Shown here one piece after another: positions 1 to 6,348 of a stretch of DNA of 20,823 bases (position 1 is the first letter of the stretch; every line of letters starts with the position of its first letter). Where the stretch lies: contig URRB01000023.1 of the NCBI GenBank assembly GCA_900550195.1, positions 1 to 20,823 on the forward strand, in the 5' to 3' direction. The position numbers and the translations under genes are program-made. Origin of the DNA: an uncultured Collinsella sp. (GTDB lineage: Bacteria; Actinomycetota; Coriobacteriia; Coriobacteriales; Coriobacteriaceae). The notes beneath the pieces were generated by a model that made no database searches, was not told the DNA's origin, and worked only from the letters and a program-made list of their open reading frames with translations.

Positions 1-58
1 CGGTCTTTCATGCAGCAGGGGCTCTCAATGTTTTTATGTCCTGCTCATATCGTCTCTA

Positions 59-142
59 CCGGCAGTTTGGGACACTCCTGGCTTAGTAGTCATTGGGGAC
101 GTTCTTAAACGACTAGTCAAATAAGAGCGTCCCCAATGACTA
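59..142. repeat. REP-like dispersed repeat with long hairpin
   Basis: Positions 87-106 and 123-142 form an inverted repeat of 20 bp, broken only by one position that would be a G-T pair, around a 16-nt loop that itself holds the palindrome GACTAGTC. Just upstream, 59-79 is identical over 21 nt to 15758-15778, and 93-104 (TTGGGGACGTTC) is identical to 15738-15749, so the element recurs in this window. Repeated GTCCCC-type palindromes of this size resemble REP sequences mobilised by Y1 (RAYT) transposases. No transposase lies nearby, so that origin is inference. Confidence 0.7.
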
Positions 143-448
143 GGTTGGGCACATTGCTTTGTGAGTTTATTCAATCTTCTTTAATAACAATTAAGTTGTT
201 TACCTGCTTAAAGTTACTTATCATTTTTAAAAATAATGCTCGAAAAAGCGTCCGAGAAGTCGCGGGACGGTTTTTGAGGGGTCGTTCGTCAAGCAATGTG
301 GCAAGTTCTTGGTTAGATATTGGTCAGTTTTGGGTCAACCTTGCCAAAAGCTTGACGAATGCAGATTTAGACGTCGACGAATGAACATTTCAGGCAGGTT
401 CCAAGCAAAATTCTGGGCTGATTCTCGATAATCGCCTTCAATCGTCCC
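143..448. other. AT-richer non-coding tract upstream of prmC
   Basis: No convincing gene is visible. The stretch around 170-240 is much more AT-rich than the rest of the window, and the 82-codon reading frame through it (136-384) starts inside the hairpin arm, has no SD site and resembles no protein I recognise. A perfect 10-bp inverted repeat, TTCGTCAAGC at 285-294 and GCTTGACGAA at 350-359, could be an operator or a long-loop hairpin. In related bacteria prfA usually lies upstream of prmC; it is not present here. Confidence 0.5.
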
Positions 449-475
449 TTGCCAAGCGCTGGCCTCGCGTACAAT
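449..475 (+). promoter_or_regulatory. Putative prmC promoter
   Basis: TTGCCA at 449-454 and TACAAT at 470-475 are close to -35 and -10 consensus boxes, though the 15-nt spacer is short. Transcription would start near 482, giving a leader of about 40 nt with a small GC hairpin (492-496 with 501-505) before the SD site. A possible TTG start at 449 would lie inside this promoter, which supports the later prmC start. Confidence 0.45.
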
Positions 476-523
476 CTGCTCCGACATTCGCGCGCCGTCC
501 GGCGCTTAAGAGGGGAGGGCCCC

Positions 524-1774
524 ATGGCAAACGAGATCTGGACCATCAAGCGTTGTCTCGAGTGGACCAAGGAGTACCTGGCCGAGCGCGGCGAGGAGCA
601 CCCCCGTCTTTCTGCCGAGTGGCTGCTGTGCGCCGCCACGGGCCTGGCGCGCATTGACCTATATATGCGTATGGACGAGACGCTTAACGCGGCCCAGCTC
701 GAGACCATGCATGCGGCCGTTGTCCGCCGCGCTAAGGGCGAGCCGCTGCAATACATCACCGGCAGCACGCAGTTCCGCATGATCGACGTCGCGTGCGCCC
801 CCGGTGTGCTCATTCCGCGCCCCGAGACCGAGATGCTCGTCGAGGAAGTCCTCAATTATCTGGATGCCGAGGTGCTGAGCCCCGAGGCTGCTGCCCGTCA
901 ACGTGTTGAGCTGCCTTGGAACGATGAGGTCGAAGAGGCCCGCAAAGCCGAGGCGGCGCTGGCCGACGAGCGCGCGACTGCCGAGCGCCGTGCCGCTAAC
1001 CTGACGGCCGCCGATGAGGCGGCACTAGGCAGCGACGTGCTGGGCAGCCGTGCCTATGCCGAGGAGCTGGCCGACCGCGAGGCCGAGGAAGCCGCCGCGC
1101 AGGCAGCAGAAGCCGACGCCGCGGAAGCCGCCGAGCCCGAGCTCGACGAATACGGCATCGCCATCGAGGGTGCCGGCCAGGAGACGGCTTCAGCTCAGGA
1201 TGCCGCTGCGCCTGCCTCAGCCGAGCCCTGCACTGCCCGCGTTCTCGAGGTCGGCTGCGGCACGGGCTGCATTTCGCTCTCCCTTGCCTGGGAGCGCCGC
1301 GGCCACGTTACCTGCACCGCCACCGATATCGAGCCGCGCGCCATCGATCTGGCCACCAAAAACCGCGACGCCCTCGGCCTCACGGCAGATGAGGTTGCCT
1401 TTAGCCTCACCAACCTGGTGAGTTCCATTCCCCGCGAAGAGTGGGGCACCTTCGACGTGCTCGTCTCCAACCCACCTTACATCCCGACCGGCGTCATGCG
1501 TTCGCTGCCGCACGAGGTCAAGGACTTTGAGCCCGACCTGGCGCTCGAGGGCGGCGCCGACGGCCTCGATATCTTCCGCCGCCTGCTCAATGCGGCGCCT
1601 TACATGTTGCGCGCCGGCGGCCTGTTTGCCTGCGAGCTCTACGAGGGTGCCCTCGATGCCGCGGCCGAGCTCTGTCGCCAGGCAGGCCTTTCGGACGTGC
1701 GTATCGTCCACGACCTCACCGATCGCCCCCGCATCGTCCGAGCCATCGTCACCGAGCCCAAACAGCGTATTTAA
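524..1774 (+). CDS. prmC: Release factor glutamine methyltransferase PrmC (HemK) with long insertion
   Basis: PrmC uses S-adenosylmethionine to N5-methylate the glutamine of the GGQ motif in peptide release factors RF1 and RF2. The helical N-terminal domain is followed by LIPRPETEMLVEEV, the SAM-binding motif VLEVGCGTG (about 240-248) and the catalytic NPPY (316-319), which contacts the target glutamine. The ATG at 524 is chosen because it follows a strong SD site, GGGGAGGG at 512-519, and an upstream TTG in the same frame overlaps the promoter. The protein has 416 residues, whereas the E. coli enzyme has 277. The excess is an Ala/Glu-rich segment at about 114-238, between the N-terminal domain and SAM motif I, probably helical or disordered. 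All catalytic motifs are intact, so the enzyme is likely active. Confidence 0.93.
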   Translation: MANEIWTIKRCLEWTKEYLAERGEEHPRLSAEWLLCAATGLARIDLYMRMDETLNAAQLETMHAAVVRRAKGEPLQYITGSTQFRMIDVACAPGVLIPRPETEMLVEEVLNYLDAEVLSPEAAARQRVELPWNDEVEEARKAEAALADERATAERRAANLTAADEAALGSDVLGSRAYAEELADREAEEAAAQAAEADAAEAAEPELDEYGIAIEGAGQETASAQDAAAPASAEPCTARVLEVGCGTGCISLSLAWERRGHVTCTATDIEPRAIDLATKNRDALGLTADEVAFSLTNLVSSIPREEWGTFDVLVSNPPYIPTGVMRSLPHEVKDFEPDLALEGGADGLDIFRRLLNAAPYMLRAGGLFACELYEGALDAAAELCRQAGLSDVRIVHDLTDRPRIVRAIVTEPKQRI

Positions 1775-1808
1775 GCTGAATAAATAGACATTTGCGCAAG
1801 TTTGTCCT

Positions 1809-1840
1809 TGCAATATACCGTAAAACTTCTACTATAGAAG
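1809..1840 (+). promoter_or_regulatory. Toxin-antitoxin promoter and operator
   Basis: TTGCAA (1809-1814) and TACTAT (1830-1835) could be promoter boxes, with a 15-nt spacer. The -10 region is embedded in a palindrome, CTTCTA-CTA-TAGAAG (1826-1840), with perfect 6-bp arms. Antitoxins with an XRE-type helix-turn-helix commonly repress their own operon through such a site, so this is the likely operator. The SD site AAGGAG (1838-1843) overlaps its right arm. Confidence 0.5.
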
Positions 1841-1849
1841 GAGAAAGGT

Positions 1850-2245
1850 ATGTCAAATCAGCTGCATCGGTACCGTATCGTGCTTGATTACATTGAACCT
1901 TGGCTTGATGAGCAGGATGAAGCTACGCTGAAGCAGATTTATGCAGACCTTTTGGTGCTCGAGAAGGAAGGTCCCAGCCTTGGTCGTCCGCTGGTTGACC
2001 GCGTAAAGGGCTCGAAGCTTCATCATTTAAAGGAGCTGAGAGTGACGTCGTGTGGTGGGCAGGTGATTCGCATCCTCTTCGCCTTTGACCCCAAGCGCCA
2101 GGCGGTATTGCTATTGGCGGGTGATAAGTCGCGAGCGGGATCGTCAAGGGCAAAATGGAACGGTTGGTATGCGATCAACATTCCAAGGGCCGAGCAAATA
2201 TACCGTCGCCACGTAAGGAGGCTCGATCGAGATGGAACTGCATGA
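1850..2245 (+). CDS. RelE/HigB-family (Gp49-like) toxin
   Basis: This 131-residue protein matches the RelE/ParE superfamily toxins of the HigB/Gp49 type, typically ribosome-dependent or free mRNA endonucleases. The recognisable core is a helical N-terminal half followed by HHLKELRV, then the strand IRILFAFDPKRQAVLLLAGDK, and a C-terminal WNGWYAINIPRAEQIYRRH segment. Basic residues in KELR and DPKR fit RNA binding. The ATG at 1850 follows SD AAGGAG. The gene overlaps the antitoxin by 14 nt, and toxin-first order is typical of higBA. Its codons are visibly less GC-biased than those of prmC or atp genes, consistent with acquisition. The family is clear; the exact subfamily and target are not. 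Confidence 0.82.
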   Translation: MSNQLHRYRIVLDYIEPWLDEQDEATLKQIYADLLVLEKEGPSLGRPLVDRVKGSKLHHLKELRVTSCGGQVIRILFAFDPKRQAVLLLAGDKSRAGSSRAKWNGWYAINIPRAEQIYRRHVRRLDRDGTA

Positions 2246-2534
2246 GTATATGGAATCTCGCGGGATAACACGCGACTCCATTACCGCCGAGCAGGAGAGG
2301 ACTCGCGATCGTATCGAAGCCTATAAGCTTGCTCAGATTCGCAGGTTAAAAGATCTAACACAGGCGTCGGTCGCCCAGTCGATGGGCGTTTCTCAAAAAC
2401 GTGTATCCGAGCTCGAGCGTGGGGAGTTGGGTTCGATGAGGCTCGACACGCTGAGCAGGTACGCAGAGAGCCTCGGCGGAAAACTGGTTGCAAGCATCGA
2501 GTTTCCCGATCGTACCGTTACGCTTGCGCGCTAA
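2232..2534 (+). CDS. XRE-family antitoxin (HigA-like)
   Basis: This 100-residue protein is the partner of the toxin that overlaps its 5' end. Residues about 33-90 form a Cro/C1-type helix-turn-helix: KLAQIRRLKDLTQASVAQ, then MGVSQKRVSELERGEL as the recognition region, then LDTLSRYAESLGGKL, followed by a short strand, VASIEFPDRTV. Such antitoxins bind and neutralise the toxin and repress the shared promoter, here probably at the palindrome 1826-1840. The ATG at 2232 has SD AAGGAGG at 2215-2221 inside the toxin gene, so the two are translationally linked. The stop is followed by 148 non-coding bases before the sua5-like gene. Confidence 0.85.
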   Translation: MELHEYMESRGITRDSITAEQERTRDRIEAYKLAQIRRLKDLTQASVAQSMGVSQKRVSELERGELGSMRLDTLSRYAESLGGKLVASIEFPDRTVTLAR

Positions 2535-2682
2535 AAATCTTCAATTAACCCCCTCACTTTCACCGACTACTAGAGCCGCTCACCAAACCAACATGCGCTC
2601 TGGGCAAATAGGTTGAATGTTTCGTGCGAGAATGCCCCACAGTAAACAAACTTGCACCGGAGCGTAAGGGGCTGGCATACAC

Positions 2683-3426
2683 ATGCAGACGGTCTATCGG
2701 GTATACGAGGGAACGCGCGAGCCGCATCGGCTTGCCGTCGAGCGCACGGCCGAGGTGCTCGGCCGCGGCGGCCTGGCCTTGATTCCGACCGAGACCGTCT
2801 ACGGTGTCGCCGTGGCAGTCAACGCCTTCTCGGACGCCGTGCCCCAAGATACAAGCGAATTCCCATCGTGGCCGCGCGATCCGCAGGCTGCCGTCAATGG
2901 CGCCGCAGTTCCTGCGCTCGGCACCGGCTATCGCCGTATCTTCACTCTCAAGCAACGTGAGCTCACGCAAACCGTCGCTTGGCTGGTCGATGGCGTCGAA
3001 GCACTCGACCGCTATGGCGTGGATATCCCGGAAGAGGCCCGCGTGCTTGCCCGACGATGCTGGCCGGGCGCCCTGACTATCGTGGTCAAGGCGGCCCCCT
3101 GCGTGCCGACCTTTATGCGCGCCGCCGACGACACGGTGGCACTTCGCGCTTCGGCTTCGCCCGTGGTGCAAGCGCTCATCCGCGCCTGCGGCAGTCCCCT
3201 TGCCTGCACGAGCGCCAACACGCACGGCGCGCCTTCGCCGGCAAGCTTTGCCGCCGTCGAGGGTCGCATCCTGGAGGGGGTCGATGTTGCCGTCGACGCC
3301 GGTGAGACCCCGTGTCGCGACGCCTCGACCATCGTGTCGTTCCAGCACGGCGGGCTCCAGATCCTGCGCCAAGGCGCACTTCCCGCATCAGAGATCGAGC
3401 GGGTCCTGTCCGACCCGATGCAATAG
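2683..3426 (+). CDS. L-threonylcarbamoyladenylate synthase (Sua5/YciO/YrdC family)
   Basis: Enzymes of this family make threonylcarbamoyl-AMP from threonine, bicarbonate and ATP for the t6A37 modification of ANN-decoding tRNAs. Family signatures seen are LIPTETVYGVAV near the N-terminus, RCWPGALTIVV, VALRASASP, and CTSANTHGAPSP carrying the SxN motif (177-179). A KxR motif survives as K90-Q91-R92. The usual KGRPxxNPL stretch is replaced by TLKQRELTQTVAWLV, and about 25 extra residues precede it, so the nucleotide-binding loop is divergent. Length 247 fits a YrdC-only protein without the Sua5 C-terminal domain. The ATG at 2683 has AAGGGGC about 10 nt upstream. In other Gram-positives sua5 follows prmC, as it does here apart from the inserted toxin-antitoxin pair. 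Confidence 0.85.
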   Translation: MQTVYRVYEGTREPHRLAVERTAEVLGRGGLALIPTETVYGVAVAVNAFSDAVPQDTSEFPSWPRDPQAAVNGAAVPALGTGYRRIFTLKQRELTQTVAWLVDGVEALDRYGVDIPEEARVLARRCWPGALTIVVKAAPCVPTFMRAADDTVALRASASPVVQALIRACGSPLACTSANTHGAPSPASFAAVEGRILEGVDVAVDAGETPCRDASTIVSFQHGGLQILRQGALPASEIERVLSDPMQ

Positions 3427-3439
3427 AAAGGTGTAAGCG

Positions 3440-4981
3440 ATGTCGTTGAATCTGGGCAGCCTGGGCATGGAAGATGCCTCGTTTAACTTTGGCGGTTCCT
3501 ACATCATGGCGCTCGACTGCGGCACCACCTCGGTACTTGCGACCATCGTCGACGAGTATGGATGCATCGTCGCGCAGGCACGTCGCAGCGTCAAAACGAG
3601 TTTTCCGCGTCCCGGTTGGGTAGAGCAAGACCCCATGGAGGTCCTTGCCAGCCAGATTGCCGTCATGATGGAGGTTCAGTTTAAGAGCGGTATCCATTCC
3701 GACCGCATCGCCGCCATCGGCATCTCCAACCAGCGCGAGACCACGGTGGTCTGGGACCGCGTGAGCGGCCAGCCCATCTATAACGCCATCGTATGGCAGT
3801 GCCGTCGTACCGCGCCGGCGATCGACGCGTTGGTTGAACAGGGTTGCGAGGAGCTGGTGCGCTCCCGCACGGGACTCACGCTCGATCCGTATTTCTCGGC
3901 CTCCAAGGTGCAGTGGATTCTCGACAACGTCGACGGCGCACGCGAGAGCGCGGCGGCGGGCGACCTCATGTTTGGCACCATCGACACCTGGCTCATCTAC
4001 AACCTCACCGGCGGCCAGGTCTTTGCCACCGACTACACCAATGCCAGCCGCACGGCACTCTTTAATATCCATGCGCTCGATTGGGACGACGACCTGCTGG
4101 CGCTCTTTGACGTTCCACGTTCCATGATGCCCGAGGTTCGCTGGAGCTCGGGCGACTACGGCCGCGTCGCGAGCGACATCATGACCAACATGCCGCCCAT
4201 CATGGGCGTGGCGGGTGACCAACAGGCGTCGCTGTTCGGCCACTGTTGTTTCCGTCCCGGCCAGACCAAAAACACCTATGGCACGGGCTGCTTTATGCTC
4301 ATGAACACCGGCGACGAGATCGTCGAATCCAAGAATGGCCTGGTCTCCACCATCGGTATCGCTGCGGACGGCAAAGTCAGCTATGCGCTCGAGGGCTCTA
4401 TTTTTGCCGCCGGCTCAACGATGAACTGGCTTCGCAACAACATGGGCATCATCTCGAGCGTGAGCGAGTCGGCACAACTCGCCGCTTCGATTAGCGACAA
4501 CGAGGGCTGCTACTTCGTTCCCGCCTTTGCGGGTTTGGGTGCTCCCTGGTGGGACCCGCATGCCCGCGGTATCGTGTGCGGTCTGACCGGCGCCTCGAGC
4601 CGTGCGACCATCGTACGTGCCGCCTGCGAATCCATGGCATATCAGAGCTACGACGTGCTGCGCGCCATGGAGCAGGACGTGGGGCTTTCGATTGAGCGCC
4701 TGTCTGTCGATGGCGGTGCCTCGCGCAACGAGTTCATCATGCAATTCCAGGCCGACCTGCTGGATATCCCCGTGCTGCAATGCGAGACGGTGGAGACCAC
4801 GGCGATCGGTGCCGCGTACTTGGCGGGTCTTGCCGTCGGCTATTGGGAAGACCTGGAGGAGCTGGAGCAAAATGCCCAGATCGTTAGGACCTTCCTTCCC
4901 CACATGTCCGCCGAGCGCCGCGAGCAAAACCTTGCGGGCTGGCGTGATGCCGTCAAGCGCTCGCTCGGCACCGCACAGTAG
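3440..4981 (+). CDS. glpK: Glycerol kinase
   Basis: GlpK phosphorylates glycerol to sn-glycerol 3-phosphate with ATP in the cytosol. It belongs to the FGGY kinases. Diagnostic segments are YIMALDCGTTS at the N-terminal phosphate loop, SNQRETTVVWD (glycerol-binding R99-E100), YNAIVWQCRRTA, GVAGDQQASLFG (D260, the expected catalytic base), KNTYGTGCFMLMNTG, and VDGGASRNEFIMQFQADLL. The length of 513 is close to the E. coli enzyme (502). There is an N-terminal extension of about 18 residues before YIMALD; an internal ATG at 3506 would remove it, but AGAAAGGTG precedes the 3440 start. The gene starts 13 nt after the sua5-like gene, suggesting co-transcription. No glycerol facilitator or glycerol-phosphate dehydrogenase gene adjoins it. 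Confidence 0.95.
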   Translation: MSLNLGSLGMEDASFNFGGSYIMALDCGTTSVLATIVDEYGCIVAQARRSVKTSFPRPGWVEQDPMEVLASQIAVMMEVQFKSGIHSDRIAAIGISNQRETTVVWDRVSGQPIYNAIVWQCRRTAPAIDALVEQGCEELVRSRTGLTLDPYFSASKVQWILDNVDGARESAAAGDLMFGTIDTWLIYNLTGGQVFATDYTNASRTALFNIHALDWDDDLLALFDVPRSMMPEVRWSSGDYGRVASDIMTNMPPIMGVAGDQQASLFGHCCFRPGQTKNTYGTGCFMLMNTGDEIVESKNGLVSTIGIAADGKVSYALEGSIFAAGSTMNWLRNNMGIISSVSESAQLAASISDNEGCYFVPAFAGLGAPWWDPHARGIVCGLTGASSRATIVRAACESMAYQSYDVLRAMEQDVGLSIERLSVDGGASRNEFIMQFQADLLDIPVLQCETVETTAIGAAYLAGLAVGYWEDLEELEQNAQIVRTFLPHMSAERREQNLAGWRDAVKRSLGTAQ

Positions 4982-5028
4982 GGCTGCGATGGGCTGCTCG
5001 ATACAACAAACCGCTAAACTAATGCATG

Positions 5029-5081
5029 GCGTGCGGCGGCAACATTGCTGCACGCCTTGTCAGCAAGGCCGTTTTGCGGCC
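5029..5081 (+). promoter_or_regulatory. Structured leader upstream of upp
   Basis: Three stem-loops sit one after another between glpK and the upp SD site. The first pairs 5029-5037 with 5047-5055 (9 bp including one G-T). The second pairs 5055-5059 with 5064-5068. The third pairs 5067-5071 with 5077-5081 around a TTTTG loop. The second and third share two bases and so compete. A possible -10 box, TAAACT (5015-5020), would start transcription near the base of the first stem, but no good -35 is visible. I see no PyrR-binding consensus. Confidence 0.4.
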
Positions 5082-5104
5082 GCAACGAAAGGGGCAATCA
5101 ATCC

Positions 5105-5752
5105 ATGACCGTCACCTACGATGCGTCCCGTGTGACGCTTGTCGATCACCCGCTCGTCCAGCACAAGCTGTCGATCCTGCGCGACAAAAACACCGGCACC
5201 AACCAGTTCCGTCAGCTCGTGCGCGAACTCGCGCTTTTTGACGGCTACGAGGCCATGCGCGACCTGCCTATGGAAGACGTCGAGGTCGAGACCCCCATCA
5301 CTACCGCCACGTTTAAGCAGCTTGCCGGCAAAAAGCTCGCCATCGTGCCCATCCTGCGTGCGGGCCTTGGCATGGTCGACGGCATCCTCGACCTGGTGCC
5401 CTCCGCTCGTGTGGGCCACATCGGCATGGAGCGCGACGAGGTCACCCACGAGCCGCACGAGTATTACTGCAAGATGCCCAAGGATATCGACCAGCGCATC
5501 TGCCTGGTCGTCGACCCCATGCTCGCCACGGGCGGTTCGGCCGAGATGGCCATTAGCTACCTGCGCGAGCGCGGTGTCAAGGACATCCGCATGCTGTGCA
5601 TCGTCGCGGCCCCCGAGGGCCTCAAGTCGCTGACTGAGAAGGACCCTGATGTGCATATCTATACCTGCGCCATCGACGACCATCTCAACGAGGCTGCCTA
5701 CATCGTTCCCGGCCTCGGCGACGCCGGCGACCGCATCTACGGCACGCTCTAG
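5105..5752 (+). CDS. upp: Uracil phosphoribosyltransferase
   Basis: Upp salvages uracil by joining it to PRPP to give UMP. The whole protein aligns by eye with the family: HPLVQHKLSILRDKNTGTNQFR at the start, ETPITTATFKQLAGKKLAIVPILRAGLGMVDG, the PRPP loop VVDPMLATGGSA (135-146), and GLGDAGDRIYGTL at the C-terminus, where the uracil-binding residues lie. The length of 215 is near the usual 208. The ATG at 5105 is chosen over an upstream in-frame start at 5045 because AAAGGGG (5088-5094) precedes it and the upstream part would be a meaningless extension. Upp directly before the ATP synthase operon is also seen in Bacillus. Transcription probably ends at the hairpin near 5795-5829. Confidence 0.95.
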   Translation: MTVTYDASRVTLVDHPLVQHKLSILRDKNTGTNQFRQLVRELALFDGYEAMRDLPMEDVEVETPITTATFKQLAGKKLAIVPILRAGLGMVDGILDLVPSARVGHIGMERDEVTHEPHEYYCKMPKDIDQRICLVVDPMLATGGSAEMAISYLRERGVKDIRMLCIVAAPEGLKSLTEKDPDVHIYTCAIDDHLNEAAYIVPGLGDAGDRIYGTL

Positions 5753-5794
5753 TCGCTGGGCTAAGACGGCCGCGGCTGCAAATACGAAGAAACG

Positions 5795-5829
5795 GTGCGC
5801 GCGGGCGAGCAAAAGGCGACCGCGCGCAC
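5795..5829. terminator. GC hairpin after upp
   Basis: GTGCGCGCGG (5795-5804) and CCGCGCGCAC (5820-5829) form a perfect 10-bp stem around a 15-nt loop, 42 nt after the upp stop codon. No T-run follows on either strand, so it is either a weak or factor-assisted terminator or an mRNA 3'-end stabiliser. Confidence 0.5.
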
Positions 5830-5944
5830 TCCTGTTAACGGACGTTTTGCCCTGCAGGGTTCGAGAAAAACGTATTACCGTACCTGCGGCATAAAGAAGG
5901 TCTTAAGAAAACGAACAGGTGCGTATTAACCGATGCTTTTTCGG

Positions 5945-5972
5945 TTGTACTTTAGCGATTGGCTCGTACAAT
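5945..5972 (+). promoter_or_regulatory. Promoter of the ATP synthase operon
   Basis: TTGTAC (5945-5950) and TACAAT (5967-5972) are separated by 16 nt and match the sigma-70-type consensus at 4/6 and 5/6 positions. Transcription would begin around 5979, leaving a leader of about 55 nt before the atpI-like gene. This rules out the in-frame TTG at 5959 as a start codon. A small hairpin, AACCGA with TCGGTT, lies immediately upstream (about 5928-5946). Confidence 0.7.
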
Positions 5973-6033
5973 AGTCACCAATGTTTGGCGGGAACTGTTC
6001 TGTGAAGCGTTAAAAAGGAAAGTGAGGACGCCA

Positions 6034-6345
6034 GTGTTTCAGATAGCCGATCTGCTCGCTATCGTTGCAGGCGCCATCGCGGGCGCAATTGCCTTCCTTC
6101 CCTTTGTCTTTACGCTCAAGCCGGTTCTTGACGATAAACAGAATGCGGACATGCTCAAGGGTATGGTGAGTCTGGCGGTCTCGGCAATCGCGTTGCTTGT
6201 CTTTACCTTGGTTGTGTTTGTGTTGTTCGGAGAGGCATTTCGCATGTTCCTCCTGGGCGAGGCGATCGGCTTCGTGGCCTTTATGGCCGCCTGCGCGGTT
6301 CGCGTCGCCAAGGCGCTGCGAGATCCTCATGAGGTCGAAAGGTAA
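6034..6345 (+). CDS. AtpI-like small membrane protein
   Basis: This 103-residue protein has three hydrophobic segments: LLAIVAGAIAGAIAFLPFVF near the N-terminus, LAVSAIALLVFTLVVFVLF in the middle, and LLGEAIGFVAFMAACAV near the end. It is the first gene of the ATP synthase operon, the place normally held by atpI, whose product helps assemble the c-ring. Sequence similarity to AtpI is too weak for me to claim by eye, so the name rests on position, size and topology. The GTG at 6034 is preceded by GTGAGG (6022-6027); an upstream TTG in the same frame lies within the promoter. The atpB start follows after 3 nt. Confidence 0.7.
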   Translation: MFQIADLLAIVAGAIAGAIAFLPFVFTLKPVLDDKQNADMLKGMVSLAVSAIALLVFTLVVFVLFGEAFRMFLLGEAIGFVAFMAACAVRVAKALRDPHEVER

Positions 6346-6348
6346 GTC

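Noticed and set aside
59..142. Intrinsic terminator of an upstream gene
   Set aside because: The hairpin has no T-run, and its core recurs in another intergenic region, so a dispersed repeat explains it better.
136..384. Reading frame of 82 codons in the AT-richer tract
   Set aside because: It starts inside the hairpin arm, has no SD site, and its product resembles nothing; the composition is that of intergenic DNA.
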